NCBI GenBank assembly: GCA_951812925.1 | Contig: OX638372.1 | Coordinates: 89,239,058-89,303,057, forward strand | Direction: 5' to 3' | Length of the DNA: 64,000 nt | Source: Calliopum simillimum | Taxonomy: Eukaryota > Arthropoda > Insecta > Diptera > Lauxaniidae | Part shown: positions 10,161-21,143 of the stretch, one piece after another | Position numbering within the stretch: position 1 is the first letter of the stretch | How the letters are laid out: each line of letters opens with the position of its first letter | The notes under the pieces: generated by a model | What the model was told of the DNA's origin: nothing | Databases searched by the model: none | What the model saw: only the letters and a program-made list of their open reading frames with translations | Position numbers and translations under genes: made by a program

Positions 10161-13160
10161 AATAAGACTTGAGCTTTTTTATAAATCCTCTAAAAATATA
10201 ATGAATCATAAAGCTCACAGTTTCTTCTTCTAAAATACTTACTGTGATAGTTGTCTTAATCTCCACCAATGATTTGAAACTGAGGGAGATTAAAATACAG
10301 AAACTAAAAAATCCATTCGGTTAAGTATTTTATGCGTTGAGATAACCCTTCCCAACTATGCATCACTTCAAAATTACGTATTGTAATGGTTGGACTTTTG
10401 GTTTCAATGGTTATAAGAACACTACTTATTGTTCTTTAGAAATAAAGGCCTAAACCTCTACCATTTTTAGAGATGTGGATGTAGGATGGCGTGTACATCT
10501 AGCTATCCAATGACTAGCTCGTCGTATGTCGGGGTTCTTCCCTAATCCATTCTCTATTGCCACTACCACAAAATTTATGTACACTAAAAGAAAATGTTAT
10601 GAAAACACAATGGGATAAAAAAACTAACCCGACCAAAATAAAATATAAATACTGCCCAATTGCTTATTTACCTGTTTTAGGGGAAACCCAGATGTAAATG
10701 GTCCCCGTCTTTACCCACCCTACCATGGCAATTTAGTTAGATTTTTAATTGCCCCTAGATTCAAAAGAAATAAAAAAAAATTTATTTCCGACCTATAACA
10801 TTGCACATGCTGACCCTATGGCGGACGAAGCCGAATGAATTAGCAACACATAACTATTGTTTTCTCAGAGCTTTACAAAATTCACATATTTATTGAGAAG
10901 ATTAGAACAGTGTATAACACTTATACAATGCTAACGAAGAGCGTAACTCTTAAGCTTAAACATTAGATTAATATATTACAAAAACAAATGCGTAAGTGAA
11001 AAAGAAAGCTTAAAAGAGAAATACTGGTTTTGAATGCATCAATAAAACGCAACAACAATGTTGTATGCAACAACAATGCTTTTAAGCAATAAAAGAATAG
11101 TAAAAAAAAGTTTTAAAATATCTAAGATTATAAAAAGAACAATTAATAGTATCTAGAATTTAGTTTCTTACTTCAGTACATTAGAGTGTATCCCATAAAA
11201 ATGTATGGCAATTTTTAATCAATAAAATTTTTATAGTTATTTTTAAATTAATTAATTAGGATAAATTTAATTATGTATCATATGAATTAGGTGTTCTAAG
11301 TAGATTTTAAGGAGCTGTAATTTTATAACCACATAATTATTTTAGGCATGAATTATTATTTTTCTTTGCTTTTAATAATTAATTCAGTATCTAGTCAAAA
11401 TAAGTTTATTTTCACCAAATTATTAATATAGTTCTATTTAATACAGAACTCACAAACTTACTTTTTGATACATCCATCGGTGAAATCGGTGGGCCCAGCG
11501 ACGACACTATGATGCTGTATTTTCTCGAAGCTTTATAGCTAATTTAGTTTCATAGGTTAGTTTTAGTAAGATAATTTGGTCAAAATTCAATTTAATTTAA
11601 TTTTGCAAGACTTTCTCTTTTTTTTTCAAAATTTCAACTTAATTCAAAATTTTAGAAATAATCAATTTTTCTTTTAAATTATTAAAATATCAAGGTTATA
11701 AGAAATAATCAAATTATTTATATAAATCGCAAATTTACATTCATATAAATTTATGTAAAAATTTATTAAATAAATTGATTGATTTTTGCCTCCTATGTTT
11801 TTTCAGGAAAAATTCTTAAAAATTAAATTGAATTTAAAAAAAAAATTTAAGCTATATACATATATTTTATTTACATATATATATATATGTATATATGGTT
11901 CGATGCACAAATTCCTCAAGGTTAAGAAGGTTATTGGAGTCCCACGCGGTTTTCGATGAAACTTTCAATAATTATGATTCGATTTATTTCGATGAATTTA
12001 ATAAATTCGAATTGGGCTCCCCAAGATGTTTCCGATGGGGCAAAGCCTCAATGATTCATGTGCTCGGAGCACCTGGATGGAAGCCCTAGGGTTATAAGAA
12101 CTCCCTTAGAAACATTGCTTGTTTAACAATATGAATAATTTAAACTTACCAATGTTTAGAAAAATGTCTGCAAAATAAATTTAATTTCTTAATAAAATTA
12201 AGGTTTCAATATTGAGTTAACCTTCAACTCTTTTGAAAAACGTTTTGTCTTTTGACAAAAAAAATTATCGGTACTTAATGTTAAATTTATATATATTTTG
12301 AAACACGGACTTAATAATTTCTGGAGTACTTGCTTCTTGCACTGCTTATAATAGAAAGAATGAGAGCAAACCAACGGGTAATTTATTAGGTGGTATCGTA
12401 GGTCTTTTTGGTTTACAGGTTTGGGACAACCACAACAACAACATAACAGATCGATAAAGCAGATCGATATGAGAGATCAATAATGTTTTTGCAAATCAAG
12501 TCGTTTCTATAAGTACATATAAATGTACATACTATTTGCTTGACCACAACGATCCAGTGGCGGTGTAAGAAAAACATAATAACTTGATTTTTAATTTCGT
12601 TTCTCCTAAATTCTAAAACAAGGTTTAGATTTAAGGAATTACTAAAAAAAATCTTTAGTTATATAAATTGGTGAATTTTGTTCATAATTGAAAGTTCAAA
12701 AAAAAAGTTATCATAGAATTGAAATAAAAAAAAATACTTTATTTGCATTTCCAGGCGATTCACCTAAACTAAATAATGAAATCACTTAAATTAAATAACC
12801 ATCCTCACAGTATCCTGATAAGAAAGGTGCAATAACAATTATGAAATTGCACAAAAACTAAATCGCACAATGCTTGATATTGAGTCGAACTTTACGAGCC
12901 CATTTGCGTAAATGGTCTCACGCAGTTTTTGATACGAAAGATATCAGTACATTAAGTAAGTGTAGCAGATATGTGAAGAGAGTATAGATTTGTTTGAGCT
13001 ACGTACAAAAGAGCGGCTACTTTGCTCAGAGTTGATTTAAAATATATTTTGAAGATATTTATAATTAACTCATTTCTTTAAAATAAAACACAAATACTTT
13101 TTATTGTAAAAGTTGCGGTATAACTTATTTAATTGATACTTTAGTTGTCAAGTTAGATTT
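10161..13160. other. 3-kb stretch without a supported gene
   Basis: Mostly AT-rich unique-looking sequence. A GC-richer patch at 11466-11522 sits between a minus-strand acceptor-like (AAAATACAG) and donor-like (AAAAAGTAAGT) signal. Another GC-richer patch (11895-12090) has an open frame without a known domain. TATATA runs lie at 11850-11895. Confidence 0.35.
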
Positions 13161-13164
13161 AAAA

Positions 13165-13429
13165 AAATGTTGATATATCATTGTGTCATGCATCAATATA
13201 TCAATACAACAATACAGATAACAATATATCAGCTAATCAACATATCAATAAGTCAGTATATCAATGTATTAATTTATTATTATATTAGTATGTCAATACA
13301 TCAATCATTATATCAATTTATCAATATACTAATGCATCAATGTTTCATTATATCAATATTAACACATCAATGTATCAATACATTAAAAAAACAATACATC
13401 AATATATCAATACATCAATATGTATGTAT
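13165..13429. repeat. TATCAA-type satellite, left block
   Basis: Imperfect 8-bp repeats, consensus ATCAATAT with variants ATCAATAC and ATTAATAT, in one orientation. The right block at 14905-15300 has the same orientation, so the element at 13430-14859 appears to have split one array. Confidence 0.85.
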
Positions 13430-14859
13430 ATTAGGGGTGTTTATCCACGAATTTTGGATTTTGATACTTGACTCCCCTCAATTTTGTGAAGTTGGAAAAA
13501 ATAATGAGTTTGCAAAAAAAATTTTGGGGGTGGGGTGAGGATAAGGGTTGGCGCATTGAGGTCAAAGATAAAAGAAAAGGAGAAACAATTTACTTACAGC
13601 CCTACAAGAGGGGCCACCTCTAGAGACCGACCCACATTTTTTTCTCCCTCAATATTTTTACCAAATATACCTACCCCTTACCTCTAACCCCTAAGGGGGC
13701 TTCCATACAAAATTGACATTTTTAGGAAATCGACCCCCTCCACTCCCATGGTGCCCCTAGGAGGGTCAAATGTATGACCGGCCTCTAATATTTTTTCCTC
13801 TTCAACATTTTTTCGCAACATACTTACCCTCTATCTCTAGCTCTTAAGGGGGCCCCCATACAAAATTGACGTCAAAGACATAAAAAATATGGAAAGGAAA
13901 TCGTCAAATAGGCCCATAATTGCCCAGAAGTCTCTCCTAGAGGAGTCAAATATATGACCGACCCCATTATCTCCCCTCCAAAGTTTCACAGCGTACCTAC
14001 CCCCTATTTCCAATACTTAAGGGAGCTCCCATAAAAAGTTACGGGTTTTTTTAAAACTGCCCCCCACTGCCCTAACTGGACCAAGAGTACTCCTAGAAGG
14101 GTCAAATATATGACCGACCCCCATTATTTCTAGAAAACTTTATAAAAAAAAATAATTAAATGGCAGCCCCTTTCAGGGTTGAAAATAGGGGGCAAGTAAG
14201 TGGGAGAAAAATATAGGTCGCAAAAAAATAATGGGGGTCGGTCATACATTTGACCCTTCTAGGCAGTGGTGGCATTTTATGTAAAAACAGTAACTTTGCA
14301 TGCGAGCCCCCTTAAGGATTGGAAATAGGGGGTAGGTATGCTGAGAAAAAACTTTGGAGGGAGCTTTCCATATTTTTCATGTCTATGACATCTATTTTAT
14401 AATGGTGCCTCCTAAAGAGTCAGAGATAGAGGGTAAGTATGTTGGGAAAAAATGTTGTGGAGGAAAAAATATTAGAAACCAGTCATAAATTTGACCTTTC
14501 TAGGGGCACCCAGGGAGTGGTGGGGGTCGATTTCCTAAAAATGTCAATTTTGTAAGGGAGCCCCCTTAGGGGTTAGAGATAGGGGGTAAGTATGTTGGGT
14601 GAAAATGTTGGAGGGGGAAAAATAATGTGGGTCGGTCATACATTTGACCCCTCTAGAGGGGAACCCTAAGCATTTGTATTGCTGTATGTAAATTTTGTAT
14701 CTTTTCTCTCACCTTTGACCTCGATGCGCCAACCTTTACCCTCACCCTACATTTTGTTTGCAAACTCATTTTTTTTTTCCAACCTCACAAAATTGAGGGG
14801 TGTCAAGTATCAAAATGTTGTTACTAAGGATCTCCATACATACTTAAAACACTTCTAAT
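13430..14859. mobile_element. foldback-type element with subrepeated inverted arms
   Basis: About 1.43 kb made of two inverted arms. The left tip is ATTAGGGGTGTTTATC and the complement of the right tip is ATTAGAAGTGTTTTAAG. Further pairing covers the CCTCAATTTTGTGAAG block, the GCGCATTGAGGTCAAAG block and the CCCCTAAGGGGGCTTCC block. Each arm holds about three subrepeats of roughly 190-210 bp, each with GGTCAAATGTATGACCG-type and AACATACTTACCC motifs. GTAT flanks both tips (13426-13429, 14860-14863). Subrepeated long arms are the hallmark of Drosophila FB-type elements. It has no open frame of interest and is far more GC-rich than its surroundings. Confidence 0.8.
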
Positions 14860-14904
14860 GTATATAGCTCCATCTCGTCATCGTTTGACACCCCACTCAG
14901 ATTT

Positions 14905-15300
14905 TTTACACAATGCACGAATATATCACTATATAAATATATAAATACATCAATGCATAAATATATCAGTGCATTAATATATCAATGTATCAATATACCA
15001 ATTTATCAATATATCAATTTCTTAACATTTCAATTTATCAATATATCAATTTTTCAGTATATCGATGTACAATGTATCAATATATCAATTTATCAATATA
15101 TCAATTTGTCAGTACATCCATGTATGCATGTCTGAATGTATCAATAAATCAACAAATCAATGCATCAGTCAAGCAATTTATAAGTATAACATTGTGCCAA
15201 TACATCAAGTGAGTGTATCAATAAATCAATTAATTTAACTACATATCAATACACCAATTCAATAGTTTGTCAACATATCAATATATCAACACACAAATTA
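14905..15300. repeat. TATCAA-type satellite, right block
   Basis: Same ATCAATAT-type repeats as 13165-13429, more decayed towards 15300. Confidence 0.85.
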
Positions 15301-15526
15301 ACCAATGTTAGTGTAGAGAATGAAGTTTCTTTTATAGCTTAACAAAAATAGAATTAAGACAAAAAAGAAACGGATAAAAGAATAAAGAAAAAAAGCGGAC
15401 AAAAAACTTTTTAAAAAACTGATCATATAGCCAGCGTACCGCATCACATGCTTCGTTATGACTTGAAGTTATTGCAAAGTTTCTGGTACGTGATTTGTGG
15501 TGTTTTAAGTCTCAACAACAAATCCA

Positions 15527-15533
15527 TATATAT
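15527..15533 (+). promoter_or_regulatory. TATA box of the 15600 gene
   Basis: TATATAT lies 73 bp before the ATG. TACGTGAT occurs just upstream at 15486-15493, reminiscent of the ACGTGA box before the peptide genes at 37650, 54550 and 57915. Confidence 0.45.
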
Positions 15534-15599
15534 GTCAATAAACTGAATGAACTTAAATTATTTTTTATAATTCATTCAATAGGCCAAATTAGTCACATA

Positions 15600-16504
15600 A
15601 TGAAGTCACTGAAAAATTCTCTTCTACTACTCATCTTTACAATACTGGGTATAACAATTTGTGGATCATATGATTTAAATAAAAAAAAAAAAAATCTAAT
15701 TAATTCTATTCTATTTTTTGTATAGCACTACAACAAACGCATGCATTCTTTTTCAAGGATCCCACTAAATTATGGGCAAAATTACTTAAAATTGATATGC
15801 CCGCTGAACCGCTTCCAAAGGAAGAAAACTTTTTCACTGTCTTCAAGGATACCAAAGAGAAACTTTTCAAGGATATACCTAATACTTTCAAGTCCATCAT
15901 TAATAAATTTGAAAATAAATTCGAGCATAAGGTGGATAAAATGGAAAAAGAAAAGGAGGAATTCGATGAAAAAATAATGAAATTCTTCAATGAGAAAAAA
16001 CATCTATTTAAAGATCTTGTTGAGGAAAAAATTGAAAAAATCGAAGAAGAATTCGAAGATAAGAAAGTGATTAAGAAACCAGTGGTTAAAGATCCATACT
16101 ACAAACCAGCACCGAAACCAGATGTGTATAAGCCAAAACCGAAAATCCCTAAAATACCACCACCACCGCCACCGAAATATGCGCCACAGAGTGTTGAAGT
16201 GGAAGTACCCTCGAGTGAGGAGGTTTATGTGAAACCAAAAATTATCAAAGTGCCACCAAAGTATTTGCCCGAAAGTGCGGAGGTTTATGCAAAACCAAAA
16301 GTGCTGCCAAAATATTTGCCCGAAAGTGCGGAAGTAGTACCAGAGAGTGAGGAAGCTTATGATAAACCAAAGTATTATGCGCCAGCATTGCCACCACCAG
16401 CAGCATATCCGGGCTATCCATGCTCAGAGGAATATATACCAGAACCACGTTTGGTGCGTTTGAAAACGCAGAATGTTCCGGAAAATATCTATTACTTTAC
16501 ATAG
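15600..16504 (+). CDS. secreted coiled-coil / proline-rich repeat protein
   Basis: Product unrecognised. Two exons: 15600-15648 and 15726-16504, with a 77-bp GT-AG intron (GTATAA...TTTGTATAG), phase 1, giving 275 residues. The start is chosen because the first 23 residues then form a clear signal peptide (MKSLKNSLLLLIFTI, LALQQTHA) and the frame joins without a break. Residues about 24-105 are Lys/Glu/Phe-rich with heptad-like spacing (KDTKEKLFKDI, KEKEEFDEKIMKFF) and are likely helical or coiled-coil. Residues about 110-215 are Pro-rich with repeats of the type PPKYLPESAEVYAKPK. The C-terminal part has a single Cys (PGYPCSEE). It is secreted by inference and might be structural, cuticle-, glue- or accessory-gland-like. 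AATAAA at 16598 fits its poly(A) site. The first exon alone would otherwise read into the intron and stop. Confidence 0.8.
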
Positions 16505-16597
16505 TATTAGCGTCAAATGTTTGCTACAAATTATATAGGTTAAATTTTTTTATGATGAGTTATTTTTTGTTTTTTATTAAAATTTAGCATATTTTGA

Positions 16598-16603
16598 AAT
16601 AAA
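16598..16603 (+). terminator. poly(A) signal AATAAA of the 15600 gene
   Basis: AATAAA about 94 bp past the stop codon; the first canonical signal downstream. Confidence 0.5.
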
Positions 16604-16619
16604 AAAAATTATAAAATGA

Positions 16620-18450
16620 AAAAATTTCACCATGTACTCATGTGGTTACTGCAACCCTCGCAATTATTTAACACAAAATTTAAATCCACTGTGCTAAAAA
16701 AAGCGACGAAAAAAGACAAAGGTACAAATTTGCATATAAATTGAAAACTCTATGTTTCATATGAATAACAGAGCACGCAACATATTGAGGTTATATTTTA
16801 ATATCAAAACGTATGATACAAGGTAGGTATTCAACCGGGAACGTTAAATCAACCACCACTAAAGCAACAATGACGACCACATCATCAATGTCAAAGTAAT
16901 GACTTATTGTCATCATATCTGTGACAAAGATCTCTTATTAAAATAATGTAAAGGTTGTACCCTGAACGTGTTTTAATAAAATTGTCTCTGAATTAGTGTT
17001 GGCATATATAAATGTTAAAGTGAGAAAAGGGAGACGATCTTACGACGAATACACTTCGATTCATGCCAATGTAAAATATCCATTTTTCCAAAAAATTTCA
17101 GAGATTTCAGACAGGAATCAAGCAAAGTAAATGTGAACTTTTGGAAGACTGCAGCAATCGTCAGATTGGACAATATAGGTTATGAACTGGGCTTGAATTT
17201 GTCACGATTCTAAAACGATTGATAAGGGCACTTATTCCAATTAAAAAGCATCAAAAGACTCATTTTCATTATGTAATCTTTATTATCTTACAAGGGAACA
17301 ATTCTTTACGAACATTTTTCTTTCAAATGTTGCCCGCAACTGCGTCTAACATGTTCCATTCTGAAATTCCATTCGTACACATTTCAAAGTGTTGTATACG
17401 TATATGGCGAATGATGCAAGTAATAATGGTTTCCGTATTCCTCAATTGTCGACCACTTATTCATTTAGACTTTGGACTTTACGCAGCCTCAAAAGAAATA
17501 GTCTGGTAGTGTGACATTACAGAATTGTCTTCACATTAAAGTCATTCTATCATGGTCATGCCTGTGTGGCAAACAGCACTGTCTTTTTGGAGCTAAACTT
17601 CGTCTCGACATCACGGACTTCAATTTCAGATAGCAAATAGTTCATTAACATAGCGCCATTCTTAGCTTCATTCTGGCCATCATAATTTTTGAAGACATAT
17701 TGACCGATCATTTTAACAGTTCATAAGCCATTGTTTCATCTGGATGTAATTCAAGCTATTCAGGCTTCCCTTTGATTACACTAGTTTACAAATAACACTA
17801 GTTTACAGCCAAAATTCCCAGTGAATGTCAGTGTCGCGAGCCCATATATAGGGCGGTCAAAACTAGTAAACGTTATCCGATTTTGATAAAATTTGGCACA
17901 GTCATGCTTTTTGTTAAGATTATGAAAATTTTAGAGAATGGACGTGGTCCGCCCCTTTTTAAGCCTACTTCCAGTACAAGAGTATTAGTATCGGGTAATA
18001 TTTTAAAGGTTTTTTACACAATTAAAATGGTTAAATATTAACCTTTTAAATGCCTTTTGATTTTTTACGATCGGATAAATTGAAAAAAAGGTATAGCGGA
18101 TATAACTTAAAATTAAAGTGAAATGTTTCAATTTAGGAAATTCACTCATTTTAGAAAGTAAAAAAAGACCCTTTTTTAAAAATATTGAATTTAAAGGTTA
18201 AGCAATTAAAAAGATGCAATTTTAAGCTTTAAAATGCTTCTTGATATATTCTGATCGGTTAAGAAACAAAAAAGTTATGGACGTTAGAGTTCAAAGTTAA
18301 TATGATATATTTACAATTTTGGTACCCGCCCGTTTTAAAAAACGAAAAAAAGAACTTTTAAAAATTACTTATCTCGGTCAATTTTTATGCTAGAAAGATG
18401 TTTTAGAAACCAAAATGTGCAAAATTGCATCAACTTTAATTTTTGCCTAA
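16620..18450. other. no firm gene; possible decayed coding stretch on minus strand
   Basis: On the minus strand between about 17760 and 17560 there is a run of protein-like sequence (FKNYDGQNEAKNGAMLMNYL, then SSKKTVLFAT), broken by stops. The GxLL-like plus KxxLxAxH-like spacing faintly recalls histidine acid phosphatases, but I cannot confirm it. 17870-18360 is a dispersed repeat (ttttgataaaatttggcaca). Nothing else is recognised. Confidence 0.25.
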
Positions 18451-18451
18451 A

Positions 18452-19318
18452 AATGTCCGTTTGTCTGGCTGGCTGGCTAGCTGGGTGGGTGGGTGGCTGG
18501 CTGGCTGGCTGTGTGTGGAAATACATTTTTTGGGAAAACTGAGCAACATAATTCAATGAAATTTAATGCACAGCCTCCGTCGTAAAAGATTAGCTCGGGG
18601 GATTGAAAATGAGCGAAATCGGTCAACGGACACGCCTACCGCCCATACAAAAAAATATATTCAAAATGCAATAATAACAGCATTATTCGCAATAACAGAA
18701 ATAAAGTACACATAAATACTTGGGAAAGTAAATAAATATAAGCTCTGAGCAAAAACTAGGCGAATTCGGACTAGAGGGCGTGGCACCTCCCATATAAACA
18801 AAAGTTTCAAAATGTTATACGGAAAGCGTCTTTTGAGATAACCTAACCAAATTACACTCAAACACTCAAATCTATAAATGCATGCTATACGCAAGTTCTA
18901 GGTAAACTTGGACAAGAGGGCGTGGCACCTTCCATATAAGCAAATGTTTCAAAATTATATGATGAGAGTGTTTTTTGAGATAATCCAACCAAATTTCACT
19001 CAAACACGAAGAACATTGATTGTAAACTTTGAGCTTAAAGTAGGCGAAGTTGGATTAGAGGGCGTGGCACCTTCCATATAAGCGAAAGTTTCAAATTCTA
19101 TACTGAAATATTTTTTAAAGAAAACCTTACCGAATTTTATTCAAACACTCAGAACAGTAAATGCAAGCTCTACGCAAAATCAAGGTAAGCTCGGAGGTAA
19201 GGGCGTGGCACTTCCCATATAAGCAATTTGTTCTTATACTCTCCTAATAGTATACTTGAAATGCAGTGTAGGGTATTTAGTTTTTGGCCAGGCCAAAGAT
19301 ACCACCCTTCCTAGTTTT
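18452..19318 (+). mobile_element. Helitron-like dispersed repeat, copy B (5' truncated)
   Basis: Starts inside the TGTCCGTTTGTCTGGCTGGC block and ends GGTATTTAGTTTTTGGCCAGGCCAAAG-like, then TACCACCCTTCCTAG|T. The palindrome TTTGGCCAGGCCAAA a short distance before CTAG|T is the 3' signature of Helitron-like elements. The interior has three copies of an about 140-bp unit, each with GGGCGTGGCACCTCCCATAT. Confidence 0.8.
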
Positions 19319-19386
19319 TTTTAAATTTCTATTAGTTTAAGTATACTTGACAATATGCCATCCTTGATAAGTTTATATTTTAGACT

Positions 19387-19587
19387 TTAATTTGACCCTT
19401 TTGAACGCACTCGCTTCACTGTGCGTCGGCCATGACTGAATTCATTAAACCCGTTTTTCACAGTGCTATAGGATGGTGCTTCATCGCCATACAAAGATTT
19501 CAGTTCATCGATGCACTCTTGTCGTGATAATTCAAATCGAAAGTTGTGAAAAATGATCGCACGAAAATGTTCACAAGTTAATTCCAT
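19387..19587 (-). pseudogene. mariner transposase N-terminal fragment
   Basis: An open frame of 66 residues starts MELTCEHFRAIIFHNFR and contains SRQECIDELKSLYG and APSYSTVKN, the helix-turn-helix region of irritans/mellifera-type mariner transposases. It runs out at RTVKRVRSKGSN. The DDE/D catalytic part is absent here. Its upstream side (19590-19740) looks like mariner leader sequence, but no clear inverted terminal repeats were found. It is non-functional. Confidence 0.75.
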
Positions 19588-19779
19588 TTTTTTGCCAAAT
19601 TGATTTTTTCAAGCCACTGTAAACAACACATATGATGCTCGTACGTCAGAACGTTGTGAGTACGTTTATGCTAAATAATGTCAAACTTTCCAATGAAAAT
19701 GTTAGATTGCACCTGGCAACACTTAGTGTTGCCTAGGCCAGAAATATATATAGCAGCCCACGTATCTCAAGAATCAATA

Positions 19780-20345
19780 TCTATGCTTTATCGTATTATA
19801 TGTCAAATTAAAGGTTATCAAATATTAATAATATTCACATTACTTTTTGGGTGATTTGTTAGTTTCGGCAAAATAAATTGATTTCTAAAAAATGTGGTAT
19901 ATATAATCTTTTTTTGGAATTTGCAAGCGGTCAGATCAATTTCAGCCAATTTTTTTATGCTGATCAGTGAAGTATTGGCTACAGAATATATATCAATAAA
20001 ATTGTAACTTGAGTAACCAACTTTTACGTTGGATGTTTCGATATATAGACTATGATATAAAAAACAAAATTATTTAAAAAATTTTTTGCTGTTAATTTTG
20101 ACTCTTTTTCATTTTCGAAATAAAATAATGTTGTTTTTAGAAATCAACTTATTTCGCCAAAAATAATAAACTAACTAAAAAGTAATGTGAACATAATTTA
20201 TAAGTAATTTCATTGCCTTAAATTTGACATAAAATATAAATATTGGTTCTTAAGATAATTGTAATTAATTGGATCCATTTTTTTTTGGTCCAAATCAGAA
20301 AATGACCGATATCTCGAAAACGAGGTTAAAGAAAAAAAAAAATAA
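19780..20345. repeat. palindromic copy of an AT-rich dispersed repeat (family P)
   Basis: 19835-19895 (ACTTTTTGGGTGATTTGTTAGTTTCGGC) is an inverted match to 20125-20185. The flank GACCGATATCTCGAAAACGA at 20304-20323 is shared with 55900-55925. Other copies lie at 27790-28060, 32470-32633 with 34571-35030, and 55300-55945. No coding capacity seen. Confidence 0.6.
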
Positions 20346-20406
20346 ATAATAATGGAATTTTCGGAATCAGCAGCCAATTTTATATTTTTTAAATGAATAA
20401 TGCTAT

Positions 20407-20661
20407 TCAAAGTTCATTTTGGCTGTAAACTAGTGTTATTGACTTAGCCAATATGGGCCAGAAATCGGCCTCTTCGCCAAACAAAATTTTGCCTGAGTAT
20501 ATGAGAATTTGTTCAAAATTGTTCCTTTCTAAAGATGACTTGGAGCCAAATATAATTGCATCTACTAGTGTTTCAAAGACTCTTATAAATGAAAGATTCT
20601 GAGAGAGAACGAACCAACCTTTGGGTTGACCACTGCCGATTGCGCTGAAACTTTTTAGCAT
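20407..20661 (-). CDS. unidentified open frame of 84 codons
   Basis: Balanced, non-repetitive composition (SAIGSGQPKGWFVLSQNLSF, SSLERNNFEQILIYSGKILF) unlike the repeats around it. I recognise no domain. Upstream on the same strand, 20965-20910 reads RTLGRPSSIAMEHF before a good donor, GTAAGTAC, so this may be an exon of a decayed gene. No promoter or signal peptide was found. It could be chance or part of an unknown transposon. Confidence 0.2.
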   Translation of the reverse strand: MLKSFSAIGSGQPKGWFVLSQNLSFIRVFETLVDAIIFGSKSSLERNNFEQILIYSGKILFGEEADFWPILAKSITLVYSQNEL

Positions 20662-21143
20662 GGTACTTTACTTGATATGACTAGACACGTATTTTTATTC
20701 AACTTGAAATCGGTTTTCTTGACCTGTGTTGGTCATGGTCATGGGGTTTTCATGTTTTCGAGCTTAAAAAATAGATGGGTTCAGCAAAATACTCATAACT
20801 TAAGTTCCTTCCTAAGGCTCCTGTGGGCAAATTATAACTAATTTTCTTTAAAAAAATATGAAGAATTTAATCAGATTTCAGAAACTGTAAGGTCTATTTG
20901 TACTTACAAAAATGTTCCATCGCGATCGATGAAGGGCGACCTAAAGTTCTCATACATAAATATGCGGTATCATATATGTCAAGATATACCCATAGACAAA
21001 ATAAAACCATTTTTTACAAAATGTAATTTTTTTAAAAAATTTTATTTAGTTTTATTTCAATACAAAAAAATTATTTAATAAATATATTTATAATACAAAA
21101 ACAAAATAATGCTTTTACAACATGATATTTGTGTATAAATCAA

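Noticed and set aside
13167..15212. Open frames rich in Ile, Asn, Gln and Tyr
   Set aside because: They are products of the ATCAATAT satellite, with no start context or splice signals.
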